Source of the DNA: an uncultured Desulfobacterales bacterium
Lineage (GTDB): Bacteria; Desulfobacterota; Desulfobacteria; Desulfobacterales; SpSt-501
Assembly: GCA_938048455.1 (NCBI GenBank)
Contig: CALIUY010000005.1
Location: 1 to 64,000, forward strand
Length of the DNA stretch: 64,000 nt
Direction of reading: 5' to 3'
Shown here: piece after piece, positions 41,626-55,121 of the stretch
Layout: each line of letters opens with the position of its first letter
How positions within the stretch are numbered: position 1 is the stretch's first letter
Notes under the pieces: model-generated
What the model saw: only the letters and a program-made list of their open reading frames with translations
Told to the model about the DNA's origin: nothing
Database searches by the model: none
Program-made: the position numbers and the translations under genes

Positions 41626-42791
41626 TGCCCGAAACCGCAGGGGAAGACCGTCGCATCCTGCTGGTCGACGACGAGCCCGGGATCCGCCGGGTCCTTTCGC
41701 TCACGCTTGCCGATGCCGGCTGGGAGGTTCTGTGCGCCGAGAACGGCGAGGAGGCCCTGGCGCTTTTCCGCGAAAAAAAACCGCCCATCGTGCTGACCGA
41801 CATCAAGATGCCCGACATGGACGGCATCGAACTTTTGCGCCGGATCAAGGCCGAAAGCTCCGAAACCGAGGTGATCATGTTCACCGGGCACGGCGACATG
41901 GAGCTCGCCATCCAGAGCCTGAAGCACGAGGCGACCGATTTCGTCACCAAACCGATCCACGACGAGGTCCTGGAAATCGCCCTCAAGCGCGCCTGCGAGC
42001 GCATCGCCCTGAGGCGCCGGCTGCGGGAGTACACCGAGAACCTGGAGCGGCTGGTCGAGGAGAAGGCGCGCCGGCTGATCGAGGCCGAGCGGCTGGCGGC
42101 GGTGGGGCAAACGGCGGCCGAGCTCGCCCACACGATCAAGAACATCGCCAACGCCTTGGGGGGGAGCCTCTTCGTGCTCGGCAAGGGGATCGAGCTCGAG
42201 GAGAAGGAAACCCTCCTGCAAGGCTGGGGAATGGTCCAGCGCAACGTCGAGCGGATCAAGACCCTCGCCCTCGACCTGCTCCACTTCGGCCGTTACGCCG
42301 TCGTGCAGCCGGTTCCGGCCGACCCCAACCTTCCCGCCGCGGAGGCGGCGCGGCTCCTCGAGGAAAGGCTGCGCAACGCGGGGATCGCCTTGACGGTGGA
42401 AACCCTGCCCGATCCCCGTCCGGTTCCGCTCGATGCCGGGGCGATCCAGCGTGCGCTCGTCAATCTCCTGACCAACGCCGTCGAAGCCTTCGAAGAGCTG
42501 CCGGAAAACGACGCCCGGGAAAGACGGGTCGCGCTGCGTGTGCGCTCCCTGCCGGAGGGGGGCGTTCTTTATGAAGTCGAGGACAACGGCTGCGGCATGG
42601 AGGAGGAGGTCCGCGGCCGACTCTTCCAAGGGTTTTTCACCACCAAGGGCACGGCGGGTTCGGGGATCGGTCTTTGGCTCACGCGCCGCATCGTGGAGGG
42701 GCACGGCGGGAGGATCGCCGTCGAAAGCCGCCTCGGCGAAGGAACGCGCCTGCGGATTCTTCTGCCCGCCGCCTCCGAGGCTTCGCGCTAG
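41625..42791 (+). CDS. Receiver-histidine kinase hybrid (cytoplasmic), coupled to the heme sensor
   Basis: The 388-residue protein starts at the ATG that shares one base with the upstream stop (TGATG), after AGGAGG. Receiver (1-125; Asp in VLTDIKMPDMDG, Lys in FVTKPI), coiled coil, His in AELAHTIKNIANALGG, and HATPase (NLLTNAVEAF, EDNGCGMEE, GSGIGLWLT). Compared with the gene at 37643 it lacks the PAS domain, but the stretch ELAIQSLK(H/L)EATDFVTKPI is almost identical, so the two are a local duplication. It probably receives phosphate from the heme kinase. Confidence 0.9.
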   Translation: MPETAGEDRRILLVDDEPGIRRVLSLTLADAGWEVLCAENGEEALALFREKKPPIVLTDIKMPDMDGIELLRRIKAESSETEVIMFTGHGDMELAIQSLKHEATDFVTKPIHDEVLEIALKRACERIALRRRLREYTENLERLVEEKARRLIEAERLAAVGQTAAELAHTIKNIANALGGSLFVLGKGIELEEKETLLQGWGMVQRNVERIKTLALDLLHFGRYAVVQPVPADPNLPAAEAARLLEERLRNAGIALTVETLPDPRPVPLDAGAIQRALVNLLTNAVEAFEELPENDARERRVALRVRSLPEGGVLYEVEDNGCGMEEEVRGRLFQGFFTTKGTAGSGIGLWLTRRIVEGHGGRIAVESRLGEGTRLRILLPAASEASR

Positions 42792-42810
42792 GACGCCGCC
42801 CGCCCCGCTT

Positions 42811-43161
42811 TCAGCCGATCGTGTTCTTGACGATCCCGATCAGCTTTTCGGGGTCGAAGGGTTTCTTCACGAAGGCCACCGCGTCCTTGACGGCGTGGTC
42901 GCCGTCGATTCCGCTGATCACGATGACCGGGATGTTTTTCAACTCCCGGTCCTGGCGCAGCTTGCGGTAGAACCGCGGCCCCCACTCGCCGGGCATCTGC
43001 AGATCGAGGGTGATCAAATCCGGCTTCTCCCGGCGCACGACCTCCAGCCCCTCCATGCTGCTCGAGGCCGTGCAGGTGGCGTAGCCGTTGTCGCTGAAGA
43101 CGGCCTGGAGGTAGCGGACGATCACCGGGTCATCGTCGATGATGAGGATTTTTTTGGGCAT
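42811..43161 (-). CDS. Receiver-only response regulator in the tmc operon
   Basis: The 116-residue CheY-like protein has the acidic pair in ILIIDDDPV, the phosphoacceptor Asp in LITLDLQMPGEWG, Ser in VIVISG and Lys in FVKKPFDP. It starts 41 nt after the tmcA stop on the same strand and so may be co-transcribed with tmcDCBA. It converges on the hybrid kinase gene with a 19-nt gap. The upstream extension of the frame is a shadow of tmcA. GAGAG is a weak ribosome binding site. Confidence 0.85.
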   Translation of the reverse strand: MPKKILIIDDDPVIVRYLQAVFSDNGYATCTASSSMEGLEVVRREKPDLITLDLQMPGEWGPRFYRKLRQDRELKNIPVIVISGIDGDHAVKDAVAFVKKPFDPEKLIGIVKNTIG

Positions 43162-43202
43162 CGTCGGTACTCTCTTTGCGGTTCGGGGCGACGGCCGCGC
43201 TC

Positions 43203-43586
43203 TCAGCTCCTGCGGTGGCACTCCCCGCAGACGATCGGTCCCTGCCGCCGCTCGAGGTGGCAGCCCCGGCAGTTGCGGTGATAGGCCTTGCGCAGCCCGG
43301 GCCGGCCGCCCTCGTCGGCCAGGCCGTGGCAATCCGCGCAGCGCCGGTCCTCGGAGGATTCCTCCTCCCGGCGCTTGCCGTCTTCGTAGACGTGGTGACA
43401 CTCGTTGCAGGCCTCGATGCCGGCCTTCGCGTTGTGGGCGTCGTGCAGGAAGACCGCAGGCGGCCGCTGCGGACGGGGGAAGGGGTCGGAGGAAACCTGT
43501 TTCATCTCCTCCTGGGACCGCACCCCCATCCCCCCGAAGACGGCCAGGGCGACGGCGGTCAGGACGGTTGCGGCGAGGCGTTTCAT
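43203..43586 (-). CDS. tmcA: Tetraheme cytochrome c3, Tmc complex subunit TmcA
   Basis: The 127-residue protein has a signal peptide ([19 protein letters not shown]). Four CxxCH motifs (CNECH, CADCH, CRGCH, CGECH) with extra His ([26 protein letters not shown]) fit a class III cytochrome c3. Genetic linkage with HdrD-like, cytochrome b and Trp-rich genes identifies it as type II c3 (TmcA). It passes electrons from periplasmic hydrogenases or formate dehydrogenases to the Tmc membrane complex. Confidence 0.93.
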   Translation of the reverse strand: MKRLAATVLTAVALAVFGGMGVRSQEEMKQVSSDPFPRPQRPPAVFLHDAHNAKAGIEACNECHHVYEDGKRREEESSEDRRCADCHGLADEGGRPGLRKAYHRNCRGCHLERRQGPIVCGECHRRS

Positions 43587-43602
43587 CGCGGCCTCCCCCC
43601 GG

Positions 43603-44934
43603 TCAGGGTTTTTCCATCACCTGGTAGAGGATGTCTCCCAGAAACCGCGTCTCCACCCCCAGTTCGTAGTGGTGGATGATGTCCTCGATGCCGCTGTGGC
43701 AGTTGTGGCAGGGGGTGATCACGACTTTCGCCCCTTTGAGCTTGGCGGCCGCGATCTGCTCGGCTTTGACGCGGTTGCTCTCGACGCGGTGTTTCTTGTA
43801 GGGCGGCCCGCAGTTGATCACCCCGCCGCCCGCACAGCAGCAGTAATTGTGCTCGCGGTTGGGCTCCATTTCGATCAGCTGCGCGCAGGTGCGGCGGATC
43901 ACCGCGCGCGCCTTCTCGTGCAGCCCTCCCCCGCGCACCACGTTGCAGGGGTCGTGCAGGGTGACCGGCTCCTCGAACCGGCGGGCGACCCGGATCCGCC
44001 CCTCTTCGAGCAGCTCGTGGTAGAAGTCGATCGCGTGCACGATCGGGATCGGGGGCATGCTCCAGCCGAGCCAGCGGTTGCCCACGTCGTAGACCGAGCG
44101 GAAGGCATGGCCGCACTCGCCCATGACGATGCGGTTCACGCGCAGGCGGGCCGCCGTCTCGAAGTGCGCGCGCTTGAGACGCCCCATGAGCTCGTTGTCG
44201 CCGACGAACATCGCCATGTCGCTGTTGTCCCAGCCGGGGGTGGCCGGCATCGTCCAGTCGACGCCCGCCACGTGGAGGATCACGGCCGCCTGGTAGATGA
44301 GCTGCGCCTGAAACTTGGGCTCGGGGCCGATCACCGAATAGAGAATGTCGGCCCCCTCCTTTTCGAGCGGGATGCGCAAATCCGGGATCTCCCCCCGGGC
44401 CTCCTCTTCCTGCCACATCAGGGTGTCGATCCACTCGTCGTCCTTGACCCACATCTGGTTCAGGGTCGCGGCATGGCTGTGTGCGGTGTCCTGGATGTAG
44501 AGCGGGGTCACCCCGAGGAGATGGCAGATCCGGCGCACGACGAGCATGAGGTAAGCGACGTCGATGCCGAAGGGGCAGTACATCGCGCAGCGCTTGCAGA
44601 GGTTGCAGTGCGTGGAGGCGATGATCCGCGCCTCTTTGATGAAGTCGGGGCTGACCCGGCCGTCCCGGCGGAGGATCTCCCACAGGGTTTGTTTCACCTT
44701 GCCGACCGGGGAATAGGCGGGGTCGCGGTCGCGGGAGAGAAAGAAGTGGCAGGCCTCGGAGCACAGGCCGCAGTGGATGCAGGTGTCGACATAAGCCTTG
44801 AGCCGGGCCCCGGTCTCCCCGGCGAGCACGCGGCGGATGATCCGGCGGATCCGCTCCTCGGTCAGGCCGGCGATGCCGCGTTCCAGGCCCTCGTCGACGG
44901 TTTTCGCCGGGGGCGGTGTCTTGGATCCGGTCAT
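43603..44934 (-). CDS. tmcB: Tmc complex iron-sulfur subunit TmcB (HdrD-like)
   Basis: The 443-residue cytoplasmic-side protein has two [4Fe-4S] motifs ([11 protein letters not shown] and [11 protein letters not shown] followed by PFGID) and CCG domains ([19 protein letters not shown] and PCHNCHSG). It is paralogous to HmcF in this window, with the same order of motifs. Together with TmcC it should exchange electrons between quinone/heme b and a cytoplasmic disulfide-type acceptor. It lies 16 nt from tmcA. Confidence 0.93.
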   Translation of the reverse strand: MTGSKTPPPAKTVDEGLERGIAGLTEERIRRIIRRVLAGETGARLKAYVDTCIHCGLCSEACHFFLSRDRDPAYSPVGKVKQTLWEILRRDGRVSPDFIKEARIIASTHCNLCKRCAMYCPFGIDVAYLMLVVRRICHLLGVTPLYIQDTAHSHAATLNQMWVKDDEWIDTLMWQEEEARGEIPDLRIPLEKEGADILYSVIGPEPKFQAQLIYQAAVILHVAGVDWTMPATPGWDNSDMAMFVGDNELMGRLKRAHFETAARLRVNRIVMGECGHAFRSVYDVGNRWLGWSMPPIPIVHAIDFYHELLEEGRIRVARRFEEPVTLHDPCNVVRGGGLHEKARAVIRRTCAQLIEMEPNREHNYCCCAGGGVINCGPPYKKHRVESNRVKAEQIAAAKLKGAKVVITPCHNCHSGIEDIIHHYELGVETRFLGDILYQVMEKP

Positions 44935-44971
44935 GGGCGAACGCCTTTCTTGCTTTCCTGAGCCTCCGCCT

Positions 44972-45631
44972 TCACCAATCCCGCGCGTGGCGCACGGCCC
45001 CGAATTCGCTTCCCATGTAAGCCCGCGTCAGGGGGGCGAAGAGCATGTGGCGGATCCGCGTGAAAGGAACGGCGACGAGCATCGCCTCTCCGCTCAATAC
45101 GTGCAGCACGGTGAAGAGCCGCACGTCGAACCATTGCAGGTAGGCGATGACGCCGGTGACGAAGGGGGCGGCGGTCAGCAACAGGATCCCGTAATCCGAG
45201 GCCGAGGTCACGTAGGCGACCTCGGGAACGACTCGGCGGCGGGCGAAGAAGAAGAGGCAGCCTCCGATCACGACGAAGGACATCCCGATCGCCCAGTCGT
45301 CGGGGAGCGCCGGCCAGCTCACGTTCCAGGCCTCCTCCCAGAGGACGATGTGGGCGAGGAGAAAGATCGGGGTCAACAGCAGACAGAGATGAAAAGCGAA
45401 GGTGACGGCCGTGAGGGCGGGGTGGCGGCGCCAGTTCGTCGCCGCAAAGGGGACGACCCAGTGGGCGATGGAGCGCAGGCCGTAGCGGAGGCTGAAATAG
45501 GTGAAGAGGAAGCGCTCGCGGCGGCGGGCGAGCAAGAACAGCTCGAGGAGGCGATAGAGGCTTCCGCCGACAAAGACGGCGAAGGCCGCCCACAGCAGCG
45601 GTCCGGTCGCCAGGCGGTAGAGCTCGTTCAT
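44972..45631 (-). CDS. tmcC: Tmc complex cytochrome b subunit TmcC
   Basis: The 219-residue protein has five to six membrane helices in the NarI/DsrM plan, with His in FAFHLCLLLTPIFLLAHIV, VLHVLSGEAMLV and RIRHMLF as candidate heme b ligands. It is a paralogue of HmcE. The start MNELYR at 45631 lies 4 nt after the tmcD stop; the longer frame to 45760 overlaps tmcD and was discarded. Confidence 0.92.
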   Translation of the reverse strand: MNELYRLATGPLLWAAFAVFVGGSLYRLLELFLLARRRERFLFTYFSLRYGLRSIAHWVVPFAATNWRRHPALTAVTFAFHLCLLLTPIFLLAHIVLWEEAWNVSWPALPDDWAIGMSFVVIGGCLFFFARRRVVPEVAYVTSASDYGILLLTAAPFVTGVIAYLQWFDVRLFTVLHVLSGEAMLVAVPFTRIRHMLFAPLTRAYMGSEFGAVRHARDW

Positions 45632-45635
45632 CGGT

Positions 45636-46901
45636 TCAGACCTTTCCGAAATCGGCGAGCGGGAGCACCCGGCGGCGGAAAACCCCCTGCTCGAGGCTGC
45701 GCAAAAGCAGTCGGTCCCCGTCGGGGCTGAAGACCGGGTCCCAGGCCGCCTCGGCGGCAAGCTCCCAGGGCCGGTCGTCGAGGAGATAGCCGAAGCGCCC
45801 CTTGTCCTTGAAGCGCACGCAGACCCGGCTTCCGTCGGGCGAGAAGACCGGGGAGAAGACCATCCCCCGCCTCTGGTTCCAGACCCGGCCGTCGACGGCG
45901 ACCGTCCAGCGGCCGGCCTCCTTGAAGCGGGCGGCGAGGCGGCCGCCGTCGGGGCTGAAACAGGGATCGCTCACCATCTCGCCCGCGTCCGCCTTCCACG
46001 GGCGGCCGTCGACGGCGACCGTCCAGCGCCCGAAGGAGGGGGCGACGACGGCGGCGATCCGCTTTCCGTCCGCGGAGACCCGCTGCTGCCAGAGCTGCAC
46101 GAAGGGCCGGTCCCAGAGAATGCGGCCGTCTTCGGCAAGCCACCAGCTTCCCCCGCGCCGCACGGGGGCGAGCACCGTTCGGCGCTGCGGATGAAAGAGA
46201 GGATCCCAGACGCAGGCGAAGGTTTCCTCCCAGGGCGTTGCGTCCACGGCGATCGTGTAGTCGCTCGGCCCCAGGCGCACCGCGGCGGCAAGCGAGCCGC
46301 CGTCCGGCCGGAAGGCGGGGCTCCAGGCGTTCATGAAGCGCCGCTCCCAGGGACGACCGCCCACGGCGGCGGTGTAGATCCCTTGCCGGTACTTGAAGAT
46401 ATCCCCCTCGTTCAGCGGCTCGGTCTGGACCACGGCGGCGCAGGAGGCGCCGTCAGGGCTCAACAAGGGGTGAGTCAGATTGGGGAAGCTTTCCTCCCAG
46501 GGGACATCGTCCACGGCCATGCCGTAGGCCATGTCCTGCTGGAAGGCGACGGCGATCCGGCCGCCTTCGTCGCTGAAGAGGGGGTTCCAGACGAAGGAAA
46601 AGCGGTTCTCCCAGGCAACCCCGTTCACGACCACCGTCCATTCGCCCTCCCGGCTGCCGAGAGCGACCAGGCGCCCGTCGGGAGCGTAGCGCAGATGCCA
46701 GAGCTTTTCGTAGGGCTCCGGCCAGGTCTCGCCGTTCACGCAGACGGTGAAGCCCTCCTGCCCGAGGCGGACGATCGCCGCAGCGGCATCGCCCGAGGGG
46801 CTCGCCTGGATCTCCTCCACCCCGAGAAACCGTTCGCGCCAGGAGGACAGCGGGAGGTCGAAAATCGCGGGGTTCCAGCTCCCATCGGTGAACCGGTTCA
46901 T
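45636..46901 (-). CDS. tmcD: Tmc complex Trp-rich beta-propeller protein TmcD
   Basis: The 421-residue protein is made of about nine repeats of roughly 45 residues, each with a W-x-x-x-(F) strand, a (D/N)P-x-F-S-x-D-G loop and a V-(N/D)-G/D-x-x-W segment (for example [20 protein letters not shown]), as in PD40/WD40-like propellers. This Trp-rich composition is the mark of TmcD. It has no signal peptide, so it is probably cytoplasmic and associated with TmcB. First gene of the leftward tmc operon; AAGGAG precedes the ATG. Confidence 0.9.
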   Translation of the reverse strand: MNRFTDGSWNPAIFDLPLSSWRERFLGVEEIQASPSGDAAAAIVRLGQEGFTVCVNGETWPEPYEKLWHLRYAPDGRLVALGSREGEWTVVVNGVAWENRFSFVWNPLFSDEGGRIAVAFQQDMAYGMAVDDVPWEESFPNLTHPLLSPDGASCAAVVQTEPLNEGDIFKYRQGIYTAAVGGRPWERRFMNAWSPAFRPDGGSLAAAVRLGPSDYTIAVDATPWEETFACVWDPLFHPQRRTVLAPVRRGGSWWLAEDGRILWDRPFVQLWQQRVSADGKRIAAVVAPSFGRWTVAVDGRPWKADAGEMVSDPCFSPDGGRLAARFKEAGRWTVAVDGRVWNQRRGMVFSPVFSPDGSRVCVRFKDKGRFGYLLDDRPWELAAEAAWDPVFSPDGDRLLLRSLEQGVFRRRVLPLADFGKV

Positions 46902-46965
46902 GCCCGCTCCTTGGTTGGGGTCGGCTGGAGAAGCAGGAGCGACCCGCCCGGCGGCGGGGAGAGAT

Positions 46966-46979
46966 GCGGTCAAGACCGC
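46966..46979. promoter_or_regulatory. Palindrome in the tmcD/fumarase divergent region
   Basis: GCGGTC-AA-GACCGC, perfect 6-bp arms with a 2-nt centre, lies 65 nt upstream of tmcD and about 85 nt upstream of the fumarase -35. It could be an operator for either gene. No clear tmc promoter was found around it. Confidence 0.35.
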
Positions 46980-47062
46980 CGGGCGATGTGCAGAGCCTGA
47001 AACCGAACCGAGTTTATCCGGGGCTCCCGGAAAATGCAAGCGCGGGAAAAGCCTTGAAATTC

Positions 47063-47091
47063 TTGACAGACCTCCCGCCGGTTGGTAAAAA
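47063..47091 (+). promoter_or_regulatory. Sigma-70 promoter of the fumarase gene
   Basis: A perfect TTGACA (47063-47068), a 17-nt spacer and TAAAAA (47086-47091). The start would be near 47098, about 30 nt before the ATG at 47129. Confidence 0.7.
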
Positions 47092-47128
47092 ACCTCTTTC
47101 CTTTTTCCCTCGAAAAGAGGCGCAAGCC

Positions 47129-52397
<5,269 letters not shown>

Positions 52398-52424
52398 ATC
52401 GGGCTTCGGCAAAAGGCAGGCGAT

Positions 52425-52461
52425 GCGGGGCGGCCGCAGGTTCGGCCGCCCCGCGCGTTTT
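52425..52461 (+). terminator. Terminator downstream of the pyruvate oxidoreductase gene
   Basis: A perfect 12-bp stem, GCGGGGCGGCCG (52425-52436) with CGGCCGCCCCGC (52443-52454), and a 6-nt loop, followed after 3 nt by TTTT. It abuts the end of the convergent ABM gene. Confidence 0.8.
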
Positions 52462-52757
52462 CAGGCGGCCGGCCCGTAGCCGTAGACCGCGTATTCGGTC
52501 GGCCGGCCCAGCCGCCGGTCGATCTTTTCCTGGAGTTCGCGCCGCACGGGGTTCTGGAACCACCTCTGCCAGGCCTCGGCCGACCGCCAGGTGCTGATCA
52601 CCAGGATCTCGCCGGGGGAATCCAGGCGCCGCAGGGTCTCCCCGGAGATGTATCCCTCTTGTTTCATGGCCAGCATGCGCAGTTCGCGGAGGAGCTCGTG
52701 GACGAGCGCGTCGGCTTCGTCCGGAAGGCTTCGCCGGATCAGGATCTTCACCGCCAT
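52461..52757 (-). CDS. Antibiotic biosynthesis monooxygenase (ABM)-domain protein
   Basis: The 98-residue ferredoxin-fold protein has VKILIRRSLPDEADALVHELLRELRMLA, then GYISGETLRRLDSPGEILVISTWRSAEAWQRWF, which is the ABM pattern with the conserved strand-helix W...W. Such small dimeric proteins include heme-degrading and quinol monooxygenases, but most are uncharacterised; in an anaerobe a heme- or quinone-related or sensing role is possible. AAAGGAGG lies before the ATG at 52757. Confidence 0.82.
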   Translation of the reverse strand: MAVKILIRRSLPDEADALVHELLRELRMLAMKQEGYISGETLRRLDSPGEILVISTWRSAEAWQRWFQNPVRRELQEKIDRRLGRPTEYAVYGYGPAA

Positions 52758-52793
52758 CCCGTCCTCCTTTCCGCTTGAGGGGTCCCGGAAGCG

Positions 52794-52826
52794 AAAACCC
52801 CGCTCCTCACACGCAAGAAGCGGGGT
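52794..52826 (-). terminator. Terminator of the leftward pgi-AOR operon
   Basis: On the minus strand the arms ACCCCGCT (52826-52819) and AGCGGGGT (52804-52797) are followed by TTTT (to 52794). The hairpin starts 59 nt past the AOR stop codon and lies just upstream of the ABM gene. Confidence 0.65.
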
Positions 52827-52884
52827 ACAGGGGGCTTCGGGATCATCGAGGCCTCCACCCGAAAAGGGGGATCCCGCCGCTTTC

Positions 52885-54687
52885 TTAGCCCTCCGCGGGA
52901 GGCCCGTCAACTGCCTTTGGCCCGGTGTCGGCGCCGTTTTCTTTCTCGGCCTCGGCCGCAAGCTCGCGGATCCGATGCGCGGCTTGGGTTTTCAACTTTT
53001 CGAGCAACGCGGGGTCGATCGGCCCTCGGGCCGTGACGACCTCGGTGAAGCGGCGGGGAAAGCAGACCGCCTCGGGGGCGAATCCGCCGGCCAGCCGCAG
53101 CCGCCAGCGCTCGGCCTGGACCCGGCGGCCGATCGCGGGCAGACGGGCGGCGATGTCGCCGAAGCCCGCCGCCTCCAGGCAGGCCGCCAGCCGCTCCTCG
53201 GTATAGACCGCGCGGGCGAAGAGGCAGGCCGCCATGGAGGTGAGCAGACAGCGGCTTTGCTCTTCGGAGAAAAGATAACGGCAGGCGGATTCGGCCTGCG
53301 GGGTTTCATGCCGCTGGTCGTAGGCGTAACCCGCGCTGTCGAGGTGGGAGTGGCGGAAGCCCAGGGCCTGGGAGACGAAGAAGACCTCGCCCGTGGCGTA
53401 CCCCGCCATTTCCTGGCCCAGCAGACAGGCGAACTCCTCGCCTCCGTAATGCGCCGCGGCGCGCTCGACCCCGGAGGCGAGCAGGCGGTAGAAGTCGTTT
53501 TCCGGCCGGGCGAGATGGCCGATCGCCCGCGCGTAAGCCCGGGCGTCGCCGAAGCGGAGGGGGACAAGCGTCTCGCGCGCGGAGAGGAGGCCTTTCTCGC
53601 TCGCTTCGGTCGCCCAGGCGAGGGCCACTCCGGCCGAAATGACGTCCAGACCGGCACGGTCCGCCGCCTCCATGAGGTCGAGAGCGGCGAAAGGGTCGCC
53701 GACGGCAAGCATCGCCCCCACGGCGAAGATCGGCTCGTGGTCGTAGGAGACCTGGCGGTAGATATACTGGTTGGGCTCCATGAACTTCTCGCGCACGAAG
53801 CCGATGTGGATGCACCCCACGGGACATCCGGCGCAGGCGGCGTTGCGCAGCAACGTTCGCTCGGCGAAGGCCTCGCCGCTGATCGCGGCGGCCTCCGGGG
53901 AGTGGGTCCGTTGGAGATTGCGGAAGGGCAGGGCCTGCAGCGCGTTCAACACGGCCACATTCTCGGCGGTTCCGAGGTTGTGGTACTTGTGCATCATGTC
54001 GGTGGCGGTCGCCAGCCGGTAGACCTCCTCAAAGCGCCGCGGGTAGTCCTTGCCCTCCGGGATGGCGGGGGAGCCGTCCCCCTGGACGGCGATCGCCTTG
54101 AGGTTTTTCGCGCCCATGACCGCGCCCGCGCCCAGGCGGCCGAAATGGCGGTAGGTGTCCACGTTGATGCAGGCGATCGCGGCGAGCGTCTCGCCCGCCG
54201 GGCCGATGCGCAGGATGCTGCGGTGTCCGGCTCCGGGGAGGATGCGCCGCAGAATCTTGCCCGCCGCCTGAACGTCCAGGCCTTGCAGGAAATGAACATC
54301 CTGCAGGGCGAGATGCCGTGAGCCGAGGGAAAGACAGCTCAGCCGGGCGGCGCGGCCGGTGATCACCAGGGCATCCAATCCGGCGAAGCGCAGCGCCAGC
54401 GCGGAGCGCCCCCCGCCGTGGCTTTCGGCGACCTGTCCGTGCCGGGGGGAGACGAAGGCGCAGACCGTTTTGCTCATCAGGGGGTAGAGGCCCGTGAGGG
54501 GGCCGATGGCGAAAACGAGCGGCTGCTCCGGGTCGTCCCAGGGGCGATCCAGTCGCGCGAAGCGGCCGAGGAGCATCGCCGCGAGCCCCGAGCCGCCCGC
54601 CCAGCGGGAGCGCCCCTCGAGTTCGAGAAGTTCTCCCTTGCCCGAGGCGAGATCCACACGCAGCACGCGGAAGGGGGAGTCGCTCAC
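52885..54687 (-). CDS. aor: Aldehyde:ferredoxin oxidoreductase (tungsten/molybdenum pterin enzyme)
   Basis: The 600-residue AOR-family protein has an N-terminal RVLRVDLASGK, GGSGLAAMLL and AIGPLTGLYPLMSKT. Pterin- and cluster-binding parts include RLGAGAVMGAKNLKAIAV, the [4Fe-4S] ligands in CAGCPVGC, and a distal Cys in TSMAACLF. It oxidises aldehydes to acids, or reduces acids, with ferredoxin-type carriers. It is read from a GTG with GGAGG upstream, and overlaps the stop of the Fe-S subunit gene (GTGA), so the two are coupled. The substrate is unknown. Confidence 0.92.
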   Translation of the reverse strand: MSDSPFRVLRVDLASGKGELLELEGRSRWAGGSGLAAMLLGRFARLDRPWDDPEQPLVFAIGPLTGLYPLMSKTVCAFVSPRHGQVAESHGGGRSALALRFAGLDALVITGRAARLSCLSLGSRHLALQDVHFLQGLDVQAAGKILRRILPGAGHRSILRIGPAGETLAAIACINVDTYRHFGRLGAGAVMGAKNLKAIAVQGDGSPAIPEGKDYPRRFEEVYRLATATDMMHKYHNLGTAENVAVLNALQALPFRNLQRTHSPEAAAISGEAFAERTLLRNAACAGCPVGCIHIGFVREKFMEPNQYIYRQVSYDHEPIFAVGAMLAVGDPFAALDLMEAADRAGLDVISAGVALAWATEASEKGLLSARETLVPLRFGDARAYARAIGHLARPENDFYRLLASGVERAAAHYGGEEFACLLGQEMAGYATGEVFFVSQALGFRHSHLDSAGYAYDQRHETPQAESACRYLFSEEQSRCLLTSMAACLFARAVYTEERLAACLEAAGFGDIAARLPAIGRRVQAERWRLRLAGGFAPEAVCFPRRFTEVVTARGPIDPALLEKLKTQAAHRIRELAAEAEKENGADTGPKAVDGPPAEG

Positions 54688-55121
54688 GATTCCTCCTTTT
54701 CCTCGGCGGAGGCATCGCCCGCTTGCGTCTCCCGCTGTTCGAGACAGTCATGCGGGCAGAAGGGCACGCAGCGGCCGCAGTGGATGCAGACGAAAGGCTC
54801 GCCGTCGGGTTCGAGGTGCACCGCGCCCACGGGGCAGGCGGCGGCGCAGGCGCCGCAGCGGATGCAGCGCTTCCGGCGCACGACCACCCCCCCGCCGCGG
54901 CGGGGCGCGAAGGCCGCCGTCGGGCAGGCCGCCGCGCAAGGCGGCGGGTCGCAGGCGAGGCAGAGCCGGGCCTCGAAGCCCGTGGACAGGCCGCCCGAGG
55001 AGGCGATGCGGATGCCGGCCGTGTTCCAGGAAAGCCGCCGGTGGACGAGCCGCGCGCAGGCGAGCGAGCAGGAGTGGCAGCCGATGCAACGCTCCATGCG
55101 GGGGGCGGTGAGGATCTTCAC
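54684..55121 (-). CDS. aorB: Polyferredoxin-type electron transfer subunit of the AOR
   Basis: The 145-residue protein, read from a GTG after GAGGAGG, has four [4Fe-4S] motifs: [35 protein letters not shown] and [11 protein letters not shown]. The first two are of the HycB/NrfC style and the last two of bacterial ferredoxin style. An acidic tail follows. Both ends overlap neighbours by 4 nt (GTGA with pgi upstream and with aor downstream). It probably conveys electrons between AOR and a hydrogenase, NADH module or ferredoxin. Confidence 0.85.
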   Translation of the reverse strand: MKILTAPRMERCIGCHSCSLACARLVHRRLSWNTAGIRIASSGGLSTGFEARLCLACDPPPCAAACPTAAFAPRRGGGVVVRRKRCIRCGACAAACPVGAVHLEPDGEPFVCIHCGRCVPFCPHDCLEQRETQAGDASAEEKEES

